Part shown: piece after piece, positions 18,729-28,062 of the stretch
Position numbering within the stretch: position 1 is the stretch's first letter
Layout of the letters: every line of letters begins with the position of its first letter
From: QANA01 sp963665505
GTDB lineage: Bacteria > Bacillota > Clostridia > Christensenellales > Christensenellaceae
Reading direction: 5' to 3'
Assembly: GCA_963665505.1 (NCBI GenBank)
Contig: OY762275.1
Span: 1,488,001-1,552,000, forward strand
Length of the DNA: 64,000 bases
Notes under the pieces: generated by a model
Database searches by the model: none
The model's input: the letters and a program-made list of their open reading frames with translations, nothing else
Told to the model about the DNA's origin: nothing
Program-made: the position numbers and the translations under genes

Positions 18729-18756
18729 ATTATAAAATATAACAATAAAGGACAAA
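18729..18756 (-). promoter_or_regulatory. Possible promoter of the peptide-maturation operon
   Basis: On the minus strand TATAAT (18734-18729) is preceded at 16 bp by TTTGTC (18756-18751). It lies about 60 bp upstream of the first gene in a very AT-rich stretch. The -35 match is poor, so another box nearby is possible. Confidence 0.3.
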
Positions 18757-18979
18757 AATCATTAAAAAAATATAAAATATTACATTTTTTCATTCAAATT
18801 ATTAACTACTTTTAATATATACCAAAAACAGGAAGAATACAATAGCCTTTTTACACTTCTTATAAAACTCTGACAAAATACTATCTCTTACGCAAAAAAG
18901 TAAGACAGACATTTCCTGGGTCATAGCCAAAAGTGCTTACGCATTAAATAATTACTTGGCAATAAATTTTACAAACAAA

Positions 18980-19017
18980 TAGGCAGAGAAGAGGAGATAT
19001 CTCCTCTTCTCTGCCTA
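18980..19017. terminator. Perfect 38-bp palindrome, possible terminator
   Basis: TAGGCAGAGAAGAGGAGAT is followed directly by its exact complement with no loop bases. On the minus strand it is followed by ATTTGTTTG, a weak T-rich tract, so it may end transcription of the decayed genes to its right before the peptide operon begins. Confidence 0.5.
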
Positions 19018-19328
19018 CACAACTTTATAGTCAATACGTGTCGCGGCCATACCGTCCGTCAGCACCCGGTTTTTTGCAATATTGCGGATATTGCTCAAAC
19101 GGGAGCACCGGCGTCTGATACGCCGGATACGGGCCCGGCCCTTACAGTCATTCAACTTTGTCCTTTTCCAATGTAAAATCAAGTGACAGCCGCCGGGTAC
19201 CCCTGGAATAAAACATAGGCAAAGTACGTGCCACGCCTTTATAGACGGCATTTCCCGTCAAATAGCATTGGCCTTGCGTAAGAGAATCCATATGGAAGGC
19301 TATCAAAATGAAAAAGTTTTTGCTTTAT

Positions 19329-19690
19329 TTATCCCTTTGTATGCGATGCCATAAATTCTTTAATTTGATCGGCGGGTAACGGCTTGCTGAGATACTATTC
19401 CTGCATATAATCGCAACCAATCTTTTTAAATATAGCCATTTGCTCTCCACCCCCTCTGCAATCACTTTCTTTCCTGTTTGATGGGTAAAGTTGACAACGG
19501 TTTTTATGCGTATCCTGCCGATATCTTCCGTAATAGAATCTCGATGAATAATTTTGTCGATTTTTAGATAATCGAGGGGAAATTTCATCAAATTTATGGT
19601 ATAACTGAATTTTTTTGTACAGGCACAAAAGGCCGCACATGATCCCCTATTTTTAATCTGCGAAAGATAATTTTGACATCTTCGCTCCAT
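19329..19690 (-). pseudogene. Decayed EAL-domain phosphodiesterase fragment
   Basis: Minus-strand fragments spell the C-terminal half of an EAL domain: FPLDYLKIDK, then KKVIAEGVES, then after a frameshift IFKKIGCDYMQE, an in-frame stop, and YLSKPLPADQIKEFM ending at 19329. The order and spacing match the LKID, VAEGVE and MQGYYFSKP blocks of cyclic-di-GMP phosphodiesterases. The N-terminal EAL residues are absent. It is therefore a non-functional relic. Confidence 0.7.
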
Positions 19691-20193
19691 TAAAATATAA
19701 TATATGCATAAAAGAGGAATATACTGTCATAAAAAGACGTATTTATAGATAGAAAGATAGAAAACTTTCTCTTTTTTGTGTATGCCGAACAGGGTTGGGC
19801 AGCACGATGCATATCTAGATCTTGCTATTTATCCTGCACATTGGTTTTCTCCTTTTCGGCGCGTGCAACAATCCAAATGCTTTTCTAACCAAAGCGTTTA
19901 CGGATATCCGGGAGAATTACGGTGGAAATCTGAATCAACACATTGTCAAAAGCATGCGGGGATTGTGCGGCGATGCCGCAGAAGGTTTTTTCGTACCGAA
20001 AAACACGACAGCGATCTCTCCGGTCGCTTTGGACATATTCACAACAGAAAAGTTATAAACGATTTTTAGAAACCTTCCGGCGGGCAACGGTTTTCCGTAT
20101 AACGCACGGAAAATAATGCTTTGCGAAAACACCGCTGATTAGCGGGCGTACGTTTGCCGGCCAAGGTTGACCCTTGGGCATAAGGAGAAATGA
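19691..20193. other. Gene-poor stretch with one doubtful small frame
   Basis: A 78-codon plus-strand frame at 19822-20058 begins with a hydrophobic segment ending LLFGAC, which resembles a lipobox, but it has no ribosome binding site and no recognised similarity. It may be a relic of a lipoprotein gene. The rest holds nothing I can assign until the AAGGAG site of the next gene. Confidence 0.3.
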
Positions 20194-21135
20194 ATGAAAC
20201 GTATTTTGACAGGACTGCTCTGCTTGCTGCTTTGTATCACTGTGCTTTTGACGCCGGTAAGCGTTGCGCGGGCAGATTTCGGTGATTACGTCGGAGACAG
20301 CGACTACGGTGATGACGATGATGATTACGGTTACAGCGGTTCGTCATGGAGCGATGACGATGACTATTCGGACACATCGTATGGCGGATACATCATCGGA
20401 AGTTTTTTCTCCGGGAATAGCTCCTATCTGATCATTGGGCTGCTCGTTATCGGCGTTCCCATGCTGCTGAAAATCCTTTCTAAACATAAAAAGAGAGCCC
20501 AACAAAGACCGGGAAACGTCCCCGCACGGAATGCGGGCGCCGCGCGTACGGATGCGACGATATTGATGCCGATCGGCCAGTATACGATGCTGGACGCCAA
20601 CTTTGATGCGGCGGATATGCGTGAAAAGCTTGCAAATCTCTACGTACAAATGCAGAACTGCTGGCAGGATAAGAACATCGAGCCGCTGCGCCCGTACCTG
20701 AGCGACGCTTTATACGCACAGATGGAGCGCCAGGCGGATATGTTTAGCAAGCAGAACCGTACGAATTATGTGGAACGTATCGCCGTGCTGGGCGTGCTAC
20801 TCCGCGGTTATTATCAACGCAGCGGAGACGACCACATCGTCGCCGAACTCAGGACGCGCGTCGTAGATTATACGCTCAACGATGTGACGGGCGAATTGAT
20901 CTCCGGCGACCGGAAGGCCGAGCGCTTCATGACATACGAATGGGATATCTCCCGCCCGAGCGGCCAGACCACCGCCCTGCAGAAAGAACAAACTTCGATC
21001 CATTGCCCCTTCTGCGGCGCGCCTCTTTCCATCAACCAAAGCGCAAAATGCCCGTATTGCGGCAGTGTGATAGAGCTTGCCCAACATGATTGGACGATCA
21101 ACGCGATAAGGGGCATCGCACAGAGGACACAGTAA
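20194..21135 (+). CDS. Tim44-like membrane protein with zinc ribbon
   Basis: This 313-residue protein starts at 20194 after AAGGAGAAATGA. A signal peptide occupies residues 1-28 (ending VARADF), followed by an acidic Asp/Tyr/Ser-rich segment, a membrane segment near residues 79-94 and a basic stop-transfer. Residues ~130-260 look like a Tim44-like (TIM44/MBA1) domain with the LYVQMQNCWQDKNIEPLRPYLSD pattern cut by helices. The C-terminus has a zinc ribbon, CPFCGAPL ... CPYCGSVI. It is the first gene of a four-gene plus-strand operon sharing zinc ribbons, probably a membrane-associated stress module. Confidence 0.7.
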   Translation: MKRILTGLLCLLLCITVLLTPVSVARADFGDYVGDSDYGDDDDDYGYSGSSWSDDDDYSDTSYGGYIIGSFFSGNSSYLIIGLLVIGVPMLLKILSKHKKRAQQRPGNVPARNAGAARTDATILMPIGQYTMLDANFDAADMREKLANLYVQMQNCWQDKNIEPLRPYLSDALYAQMERQADMFSKQNRTNYVERIAVLGVLLRGYYQRSGDDHIVAELRTRVVDYTLNDVTGELISGDRKAERFMTYEWDISRPSGQTTALQKEQTSIHCPFCGAPLSINQSAKCPYCGSVIELAQHDWTINAIRGIAQRTQ

Positions 21136-21228
21136 GAATCAACCGGTATACAGCGACACGGTCGTTCGTTGTAATAAAACACCCATTGCAATCAATCTTT
21201 TGAATTGCAATAGCCAAAGGAGAAAAAA

Positions 21229-21651
21229 ATGGAAAAATCTAGGGGTTCGACTTTTTTAAAAGTCACAGGGATCCTCATGATCATCGGCGGTGCGGTCGCA
21301 CTGATCGTAGAAATCGTCGCCGCATCCAGCCTAAGCTTTGTCATAGCGTTGGCGGCGGCGGTGGATGTCACTATTTCCGGAGGATTGCTGATGATAGCGA
21401 TCATCCTTTCGCTCGTGGGCGCAATCATCCAACTGATTGCGGGGATCATTGGCGTCGCAAACAGCGGCAAACCGGAAAAAGCGGGCGTATGCATCATCTG
21501 GGGATTCATTGTGATCGCGGTTTTCGTGGTTTCGACGATCCTGACATTAATTGGTTATCCGGAGAGCTTCAGCTTTTTCAATTTGATTTTGGGTCTTGTC
21601 CTTCCGGTGTTGTTTGTAACCGGCGGCTTTTTAAACAAAAAAGCAAATTAA
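21229..21651 (+). CDS. Small four-helix membrane protein
   Basis: This 140-residue protein has four predicted membrane segments (about residues 12-32, 38-60, 85-107 and 112-133) and little soluble sequence. AAAGGAGAAAAAA precedes ATG. No family is recognised beyond generic integral membrane proteins. It lies between the Tim44-like and SPFH genes, which suggests a membrane anchor or partner for the SPFH protein. Confidence 0.65.
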   Translation: MEKSRGSTFLKVTGILMIIGGAVALIVEIVAASSLSFVIALAAAVDVTISGGLLMIAIILSLVGAIIQLIAGIIGVANSGKPEKAGVCIIWGFIVIAVFVVSTILTLIGYPESFSFFNLILGLVLPVLFVTGGFLNKKAN

Positions 21652-21733
21652 CCCATCCCGGGCCTGACGCATATCTTGCATATGTGCCGGCCCTTAGCCA
21701 AAACAATCTGAACATTTTGGAAGGAGAATAAAA

Positions 21734-23062
21734 ATGGGACTTTTGAAAGCAGGCATAGGCGCACTTTCCGGTGTACTGGCAGACCAATGGCGGGAATATT
21801 TTTCCTGTGAATCCATGGCTGCGAACGTGTTGGTCACCAAAGGCGTAAAACGTACCTCGGGCCGCAGCAGTAACACAAAGGCTTCCGAAAACGTCATTTC
21901 CAACGGTTCGATCGTTGCCGTCAACGAGGGGCAATGCATGATGATCGTTGAGCAGGGCGCGGTCGTCGAATTCTGCGCCGACCCGGGAGAATTCGTGTGG
22001 GACAGTTCGACCGAGCCTTCGATATTCTACGGCGGCTTCGGACAAGGGCTCAAGAAAAGCTGGGAAACATTAAAAAAACGGTTTACCATGGGTGGAGACA
22101 CCGGCAAAGACCAGCGGGTATATTTTTTCAATGCGAAAGAAATCATCGGGAACAAATACGGTACGGCCAATCCGGTCCCCTTCCGCGTCGTAGATGAAAA
22201 AATCGGCCTGGATATGGATATCGGCATCAAATGTTTCGGCGAATATTCTTATAAACTTTCCGACCCCATGTTATTTTACAAGAATGTCTGCGGCAATGTG
22301 ACGACGGATTTTACGCGCGACAAGATCGACAGTCAGCTCAAAAGCGAGCTTTTGACAGCCCTGCAGCCCGCGTTCGCCAAGATCTCCGTTATGGGGATCC
22401 GTTACAGCGCGCTGCCCGGCCATACGGCCGAACTCGCAGAAGCGCTCAACGAGGTCCTTTCGCAGAAATGGGGCGATCTTAGGGGCGTACAGGTCGTTTC
22501 GTTCGGCGTCAGCTCGGTAACGGCCAACGCGGAGGATGAAGCGACCATCAAGGAATTGCAGAGGAGTGCGGTATTCCGCAACCCGAACATGGCTGCCGCG
22601 CATCTTGTCGACGCACAGGCCGAAGCGATGAAATCTGCCGCCGCCAATACGGGATCGGGCGCTTTCATGGGGTTTGCAGGATTAAATATGGCCCAGAACG
22701 CCGGCGGCACAAACATTTCCGGCCTGTACAATATGGGGCAGCAGCAGGCACAGCAAACACCACAACAGCAAAAGGCCGCTCCTTCCACAGATACATGGAC
22801 GTGTGCCTGTGGGGCGGTCAATACCGGAAAATTCTGCACGGAATGTGGGAAATCCAAACCGGCGCCTGTGCTGGGCTGGACCTGTTCCAAATGCGGGACC
22901 GTGAATAAGGGCAAATTCTGCACGGAATGCGGCGAAAAGAAACCTGCGGGCGTGCCGCAGTACAAGTGCGACAAATGTGGCTGGGAACCCGAAGACCCCA
23001 CACATCCGCCCAAGTTCTGTCCGCAGTGCGGCGATCCTTTTGATGACGGAGACATAAAATAA
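21734..23062 (+). CDS. SPFH-domain protein with C-terminal zinc ribbons (YdjI-like)
   Basis: This is a 442-residue protein. Residues ~30-290 resemble the SPFH (stomatin/flotillin-like) domain of YdjI and 'virion core protein' homologs (VNEGQCMMIVEQGAVVEF early, FGVSSVTANAEDEATIKELQ late). A Gln-rich linker follows (about 335-350), then three Cys-pair zinc ribbons (CACGAVNTGKFCTECGK, CSKCGTVNKGKFCTECGE and a third with CPQCG). AGGAGAATAAAA precedes ATG. In Bacillus subtilis the related YdjGHI proteins form a membrane complex tied to envelope stress; the same type of role is inferred here. Confidence 0.8.
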   Translation: MGLLKAGIGALSGVLADQWREYFSCESMAANVLVTKGVKRTSGRSSNTKASENVISNGSIVAVNEGQCMMIVEQGAVVEFCADPGEFVWDSSTEPSIFYGGFGQGLKKSWETLKKRFTMGGDTGKDQRVYFFNAKEIIGNKYGTANPVPFRVVDEKIGLDMDIGIKCFGEYSYKLSDPMLFYKNVCGNVTTDFTRDKIDSQLKSELLTALQPAFAKISVMGIRYSALPGHTAELAEALNEVLSQKWGDLRGVQVVSFGVSSVTANAEDEATIKELQRSAVFRNPNMAAAHLVDAQAEAMKSAAANTGSGAFMGFAGLNMAQNAGGTNISGLYNMGQQQAQQTPQQQKAAPSTDTWTCACGAVNTGKFCTECGKSKPAPVLGWTCSKCGTVNKGKFCTECGEKKPAGVPQYKCDKCGWEPEDPTHPPKFCPQCGDPFDDGDIK

Positions 23063-23274
23063 AGCGAGTTTGAGCTGAACAAGAAAAAAAGCAGGAAATA
23101 AGCGCTATGATGCATGCGTTGACCCTGCGCACGGTGAACATGCCATAGGCTGTCCGGCTTGTGGAGAAACATTTCTTCAATCAATATGCATTTGATACGG
23201 GCGAAAATTTCGAAGGTTCACTAGGCAAAAAGTACGCGACAGTTTATTCTTATAAAATAACAGGAGGCAAAACG

Positions 23275-24003
23275 ATGGGACTGTTTGACAAAAAATATTG
23301 TGACATCTGCGGCAAGAAAATCGGTCTTCTCGGCAACCGCAAACTGGCAGACGGCAATATGTGCAAGGACTGTGCAAAACAGCTTAGCCCGTTTTTAACC
23401 GGGCGCAAGCATTTCACCGTGGAAGATATGAAGCAGCACCTTGCCTACCGGGAAGCAAACAAGGAAAAAGTCGCCGCGTTCAACCCGACTAGAACGATCG
23501 GCGGCCGGATGACCATCTATTTCGATGAGGATAAACACCAATGGATAGCAACCCGCGACCGCAAATGGAGGGATGAGAATCCGGATGTAATAGACTTCTC
23601 TCAGGTAACGGGCTGCACACTGGATATAGACGAAAATAAGCGCGAACTTTACCGCACGACCAACGACGGCAAACAGCTGCGCTATAACCCGCCCCGCCAT
23701 GAATATTCGTATGATTTTAATATGATGATCTACGTCAATTCCCCGTGGTTTGACCAGATCCAGTTCAAAGTCAACGATGAGGAGATCCGGCAGCGCGGCG
23801 GTGCGGCCTATCGCGAGGCACAAGCGGCGGCCGATGAAATCAAAACAACATTGACGCAGGTACGTGACGACGAACGCGAATCCACACAAGCGGCGAATGC
23901 ACCCAAAGTTGCGGTGGTATGCCCGCATTGCCATGCGACGACCCTTCCCGATGCGAACAACTGCTGCGAGTACTGTGGCGGTGCGTTGGATATGACGCAA
24001 TAA
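23275..24003 (+). CDS. DUF4428-like zinc-binding protein
   Basis: This 242-residue protein is read from ATG at 23275 after AGGAGGCAAAACG; a longer frame from 23161 has only a GTG and no such site. The N-terminus CDICGKKIG ... CKDCAKQL is a DUF4428-type zinc motif. The middle is a beta-rich domain of unknown function (residues ~75-190). The C-terminus has a second zinc ribbon (CPHCHATTLPDANNCCEYCGG). It is the last gene of the SPFH operon, and the shared zinc ribbons suggest physical association with the other members. Confidence 0.7.
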   Translation: MGLFDKKYCDICGKKIGLLGNRKLADGNMCKDCAKQLSPFLTGRKHFTVEDMKQHLAYREANKEKVAAFNPTRTIGGRMTIYFDEDKHQWIATRDRKWRDENPDVIDFSQVTGCTLDIDENKRELYRTTNDGKQLRYNPPRHEYSYDFNMMIYVNSPWFDQIQFKVNDEEIRQRGGAAYREAQAAADEIKTTLTQVRDDERESTQAANAPKVAVVCPHCHATTLPDANNCCEYCGGALDMTQ

Positions 24004-24030
24004 CAACAAAGTAGAGCAATGTAAAACAAT

Positions 24031-24070
24031 AAAGAATAAGGAGAATGCATCTGCATTCTCCTTATTCTTT
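24031..24070. terminator. Bidirectional terminator
   Basis: A 19-bp perfect stem (AAAGAATAAGGAGAATGCA and its complement) with a 2-nt loop is A-rich at one foot and T-rich at the other. It separates the plus-strand SPFH operon from the convergent minus-strand gene, whose stop codon lies inside the stem. Confidence 0.85.
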
Positions 24071-25195
24071 TCCCCAATATTCACGAACAAACTTAATGTG
24101 TTTTTGATAATTACGCTTATGCTTTGCTAGCCGAGTTTGTTCAATGATTGAAGGAATGTTTCGTAGTATGGACAGCCGTTGATCCCAACCGAAATCACCT
24201 TGGCGTGGAAAATAATCTCTTCCGTTTATAGGAATAGTTTTTGCCTCTGGTTTAAGCCGGAGGAAACTCAAATCTGTACTTATTAACGGCCAAGGACCTT
24301 GGCTGATAACCATCTCGTTTCCATTTGGGCCTAAAGCTGATATAATGCTGGAATCCTTTTGTCGACGCGCTTTTCTTGCAGCTGTAAGCTTTAACCGCAT
24401 TTTATTCATAATATTAATGTCAGCGCCATACACGATCTCATTTGCATTGTATAATTGCAGATTGTTAAGTGTTAGGCTATCTAAGTATTTTGATTCATGC
24501 CTAACACCATAACTATCATCTTTATTGTACATTTTTGAGTCATATGTTACTAGAATTTTGTTTGTTGAAATAGGCATAGCAATTATTAGTCCTGCCATCG
24601 CAAATCCTACATTCTGCTTATAATAATTATTAAAAATAATAACTGGGTTATCGCTGCTTATAAGAGAATGTTTGAAAGAAAATGTAACAACTGATAAGCT
24701 CAAATCATCGATTAATTTCACTATTTTATTTGCTATTTGTAGTGATTCTTGAGGAAGCAACTTGCCCTTAGATTTCCGTATAAAATCTTCGATTTCACTA
24801 GAAGGCATTTCGCCCGTGGTATAATATTTTGAAAAATGAGCAGCTAAGCCACCGTATAACTTGATTAAATGCTCACATTGCCCGGCTGTACGAAAAAACT
24901 GGTAAATCGTAAATACTTTCAGCGTCATTTCTTCAACAACCGTAAATTGAGAAACTCTTTGATTGAGAGCTTTCATAATAATCGGGGCAGCAGTTGCTTC
25001 CAATTTGCCTAAGGCATCTTCAATCTCTTGGTCTTGATAAAAGTAGGAAGCATAGCATTGTCGATTACACGGGACTCTCTCAACAAGCATGCCACTTTGA
25101 ACATTCAAAATGGAAAAAACCGTTCTATCAGTAGTAAAATTTTTTAGATAAAACTGAGGAACGTAATGTTGGCGCTTTTTTTTAACCAAAACCAT
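24062..25195 (-). CDS. DUF4238 family protein
   Basis: This protein is about 377 residues long. The N-terminal signature KKKRQHYVPQFYLKNF followed by a Cys/aromatic segment (NRQCYASYFYQDQEIEDALGKLE) is typical of DUF4238. That family is common near mobile elements and defence genes, but no function is established in my knowledge. Start choice is uncertain: ATG at 25195 lies only a few nt from GAGGAG, and a TTG six bases downstream would be better spaced. It is AT-richer than the operon to its left and stands alone. Confidence 0.7.
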   Translation of the reverse strand: MVLVKKKRQHYVPQFYLKNFTTDRTVFSILNVQSGMLVERVPCNRQCYASYFYQDQEIEDALGKLEATAAPIIMKALNQRVSQFTVVEEMTLKVFTIYQFFRTAGQCEHLIKLYGGLAAHFSKYYTTGEMPSSEIEDFIRKSKGKLLPQESLQIANKIVKLIDDLSLSVVTFSFKHSLISSDNPVIIFNNYYKQNVGFAMAGLIIAMPISTNKILVTYDSKMYNKDDSYGVRHESKYLDSLTLNNLQLYNANEIVYGADINIMNKMRLKLTAARKARRQKDSSIISALGPNGNEMVISQGPWPLISTDLSFLRLKPEAKTIPINGRDYFPRQGDFGWDQRLSILRNIPSIIEQTRLAKHKRNYQKHIKFVREYWGKE

Positions 25196-25559
25196 CACTC
25201 CTCGCAATAAGCTGTCATTTAATCACGTAAATTATATCATATATTCTTACATCATACATACTAATAGTTTGGTTCTTCTTTGTCAGAAAACGAGGGCTAA
25301 GGATTACAATCTTTGGCCCTCGTTTTCTGTTTGCTATTACACCCACACCATTACGGCAAAGCCGTCTTTGAAAAAGTAGGTGTGCGCGCAGTATCCATTT
25401 GGTGGAGGCGAGGGGCATATAACGTTTGTCCTGTCCGTAAGTAGAAAGGAATTGTATTCGGTATTTCGATCGAAAATCAAAAGAGAACTATAGCCTTTTA
25501 GGATAAAATGCAACACGAAACTATATGGAAAAGTACTGGCGTCCTCAGAAATATCTGCG
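25196..25559. other. Left boundary region of the outer island
   Basis: This stretch holds a strong hairpin at about 25277-25330 (GAAAACGAGGGC paired with GCCCTCGTTTTC) and the 16-bp ssrA-end remnant at 25400-25415. No gene is seen. Confidence 0.5.
25400..25415. repeat. Partial attachment-site remnant (ssrA 3' end)
   Basis: The 16 bases TGGTGGAGGCGAGGGG are identical to the terminal bases of the tmRNA gene at 49508-49523 and to the copy at 30904-30919, in the same orientation, and then diverge. Read with the other two copies it probably marks the far end of an older insertion at ssrA. A 16-bp match is short, so this end is less certain than the 28-bp copy. Confidence 0.55.
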
Positions 25560-26408
25560 CTAAGGACATGTCTCGTTCAATAGTTGTTGCCTTTTATGAA
25601 TAACGGGGAATAAAAATTGAAATATAAAATCTTCTTCAGAATTTGTCACCAGAAAGGTCAGCAAATCATACTCGTATATATCACCGATAATCTGCAATCC
25701 TTTGGACTTTATGAAATCTAGGGCGATATGCATCGTAGCCATTACATTGTCTAAGCTGCCTTTATGGAATATCTGAACGTACTCTCCTGCTTTTCGACGT
25801 ACAATGTTTTCTTCTGTCCCATCCTTTGCAGGGAAAAAGAATCCTTTTTCAATAAATTGGCCGTTCAAAATTGCATTGGCAGAAACAACCGAACCAAGGG
25901 GATACCGGATTACCTCCTCTTTGTGCGCATAGTTTCTTAAATGTTCGCACACTTTTTCCCCTTCATTGTCGGAAAACCATCCGTCCTCCGGGGATACTTC
26001 TGTTACTGCCAAAACCGCATCCGGCAATGTAACAAGTTCCGGTACGCCGCACGTACAAGTACTGGCCAAAGCAATAGAAGCGTTTATCTTATCTAGAAGC
26101 GTCTTCTTTTTCACTAGTTCGGCGATGTATTTTTCTAACGCTTTCTCCTTTTCCACGAACAAAGTTTGCAGCGAATATAAGTTTCGCTCTTTTAAAAATA
26201 CTTTTATTTCTTTTAAACTACTCCCTGTTTGCTTCAATATGGAAATAAGATCATAACGAAAAAACTGTTCCATACGATAGTAACGGTATCCATTTTCTCC
26301 TACAACCGCAGGTTTCAATATATTATTTTTGTCATACCACAACAGCGTATCTCGGCTTATTCCGCAGAATTCTGCGAATTCTGCGATTTTCATCAATTCC
26401 TTTTCCAT
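25560..26408 (-). CDS. MerR-family regulator with GyrI-like effector domain
   Basis: This protein is about 282 residues long. The N-terminal winged helix-turn-helix (MKIAEFAEFCGISRDTLLWYDKNNILKP) and following RYY segment are typical of MerR; a dimerisation coiled coil covers ~75-115, and the C-terminal half resembles the ligand-binding domain of BmrR/GyrI-type regulators. ATG at 26408 follows AGAGGCGAT. It diverges from a MATE pump with a 70-bp gap, the usual layout of a drug-responsive activator and its target. A CxC near residue 125 (TCTCGVP) is noted without a known role. Confidence 0.85.
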   Translation of the reverse strand: MEKELMKIAEFAEFCGISRDTLLWYDKNNILKPAVVGENGYRYYRMEQFFRYDLISILKQTGSSLKEIKVFLKERNLYSLQTLFVEKEKALEKYIAELVKKKTLLDKINASIALASTCTCGVPELVTLPDAVLAVTEVSPEDGWFSDNEGEKVCEHLRNYAHKEEVIRYPLGSVVSANAILNGQFIEKGFFFPAKDGTEENIVRRKAGEYVQIFHKGSLDNVMATMHIALDFIKSKGLQIIGDIYEYDLLTFLVTNSEEDFIFQFLFPVIHKRQQLLNETCP

Positions 26409-26478
26409 ATCGCCTCTTGACTTTGGTGTTACTCTATAGTTTAAAATATTTTTTTGAAGTTGACAAGGAGGGATATTC

Positions 26479-27885
26479 GTGAAACGGGAAAAAACTCTAA
26501 TAACTGACGCGACTAAAGGCCCGCTGTTTAAACAGTTTGTCTTTTTTGCTATACCGATTATACTTGCCAATATTCTTCAATCAACGTATCTCATTATAGA
26601 TACAATAATCGTCGGTAAGTTTTTAGGCTCCAATGGTCTGTCGGCGATAGGTATCGGCAGCACGCTGCAATTCCTCCTATTTGCACTGGGTATGGGTATA
26701 ACATTTGGAGGGCAGATACTTCTCTCGCAATATGTGGGTGCAGGCGACCATGAAAGTATCAGAAAAGGAATCGGTACTTTCCTAACGCTTACAATTCCTT
26801 CTGCCTTGCTGGTAGGCCTGCTCGGTTTTGTTTTCCAAACCCCATTGTTGCATGTCATGAACACGCCCGCAGAAATTTTTGCCACTACCCGCTCTTATTT
26901 CCTCACGTATTGCGTCGGGCTTATTTTCATTTACGGGTATCTGAGTATAAGCGCATTACTCCGGGGGATTGGCGAGACCCGGCTGCCCATGATATTTGCC
27001 GCCGTAGCCACTGTACTCAATATTGCTTTAGATTATATATTTGTAGGTATCTTAGGCATGGATGCAGGTAGTACCGCCCTGGCAACCGTGATCGCCCAAG
27101 GATTCTCTTTTCTGTTAGCAGTTGTGTATCTATACATGCATCGCGATGCATTGGGGTTCGATTTTCATTTGTCCAGTTTCCGCATGGATTTAAAAATAGC
27201 CTCTGCTCTTTTTAAGCTGTCCTGGCCCATATTTGTATTTGGGTTGGTTATGTCTTTTTCTTCTATGTTTATTAGTTCCAATGTAAATGTGTATGGGGTG
27301 GCCGCTTCCGCTGCGGACGGAATCGGGACCAAGTTATGTATGATCGGTAGTTCTATCGCAATGGGCCTGAATATGGCTGGTGTGGCTATTACCAGCCAGT
27401 GTTTTGGCGCCGGTAAAATCCAGCGGATCAGCAAAACTTTCCGGATCACCCTGTATACCAGTTTAGTAGTCTGGGCTTGTATCGCGGCGCTTTCTTTCTT
27501 TTTCCCCGTACAGTTATTCGGGATCTTTACAAACGATAAAACCGTGCTGGCATTTGCTCCGCAGTATATGCACACCTATATTTTGTTTATGTTTGGGATA
27601 GCTATGGCCGGGAGTGCATGCGCTCTTTTTGAAGGGGTGGGAAAACCAAGCTTAGAAATGATCGCCGGCATAATAGAAAATATAGGGCGAATATTCTTAT
27701 GCATGATCCTCGGGAATCTTCTTGGGCTCACCGGGTATTGGCTAAGTAGGGGGCTTTCCGCTTTGATCACACCGATCTTTGGGTTTATTTATTATTTTTC
27801 GGGGCGTTGGAAAAAGCGAAAACCCTCTTGGGCTGACAATCCTATTGAAATTGAGGATACCAAAGAATTAATTGGCGAGATTTAA
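26479..27885 (+). CDS. MATE-family efflux transporter
   Basis: This 468-residue protein has about twelve membrane segments and the two-fold repeat of MATE (NorM/DinF-type) cation-antiporting drug exporters. The N-terminal FFAIPIILANILQSTYLIIDTIIVGKFLG and later RGIGETRLPM and GVGKPSLEM blocks are characteristic. Translation starts at GTG after AAGGAGGGATATTC. It is divergent from the MerR-type regulator and probably activated by it. A fragment of a close paralog lies at 38935-39246 in the neighbouring island. A terminator follows at 27930. Confidence 0.9.
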   Translation: MKREKTLITDATKGPLFKQFVFFAIPIILANILQSTYLIIDTIIVGKFLGSNGLSAIGIGSTLQFLLFALGMGITFGGQILLSQYVGAGDHESIRKGIGTFLTLTIPSALLVGLLGFVFQTPLLHVMNTPAEIFATTRSYFLTYCVGLIFIYGYLSISALLRGIGETRLPMIFAAVATVLNIALDYIFVGILGMDAGSTALATVIAQGFSFLLAVVYLYMHRDALGFDFHLSSFRMDLKIASALFKLSWPIFVFGLVMSFSSMFISSNVNVYGVAASAADGIGTKLCMIGSSIAMGLNMAGVAITSQCFGAGKIQRISKTFRITLYTSLVVWACIAALSFFFPVQLFGIFTNDKTVLAFAPQYMHTYILFMFGIAMAGSACALFEGVGKPSLEMIAGIIENIGRIFLCMILGNLLGLTGYWLSRGLSALITPIFGFIYYFSGRWKKRKPSWADNPIEIEDTKELIGEI

Positions 27886-27929
27886 AACACAGTGTTGGCA
27901 CATTTTTCTCATGGCTACTCAAAATAAAA

Positions 27930-27953
27930 GAGCAGGCGTATATACGCCTGCTC
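27930..27953 (+). terminator. Terminator after the MATE gene
   Basis: A perfect 24-bp palindrome, GAGCAGGCGTAT and its complement, is followed by TTCTGCTTTTTC. The same element with its ~90-bp flank recurs in diverged form at about 31057-31152. Confidence 0.75.
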
Positions 27954-28062
27954 TTCTGCTTTTTCTATTCATCGTTTTCCTAACCACTGTATATGGACAG
28001 GACTAAAGTTGTATTTAGAGTGTGAGATTGATACAATTCAATTTTGCCTTTTCAGGAGGGCA

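Larger units (their letters stand above)
18673..19328. other. AT-rich operon upstream region and degraded sequence
   Basis: Positions 18673-18900 are AT-rich leader and promoter region. Positions 19018-19260 contain minus-strand coding-like fragments in two frames (one reading AVYKGVARTL, another LTDGMAATRIDYKVV) with no intact gene. This looks like a decayed coding sequence whose family I do not recognise. Confidence 0.4.

Noticed and set aside
22402..23184. 260-codon minus-strand frame opposite the SPFH gene
   Set aside because: It is the antisense image of the Cys-rich zinc ribbons and Gln-rich linker and has no ribosome site.
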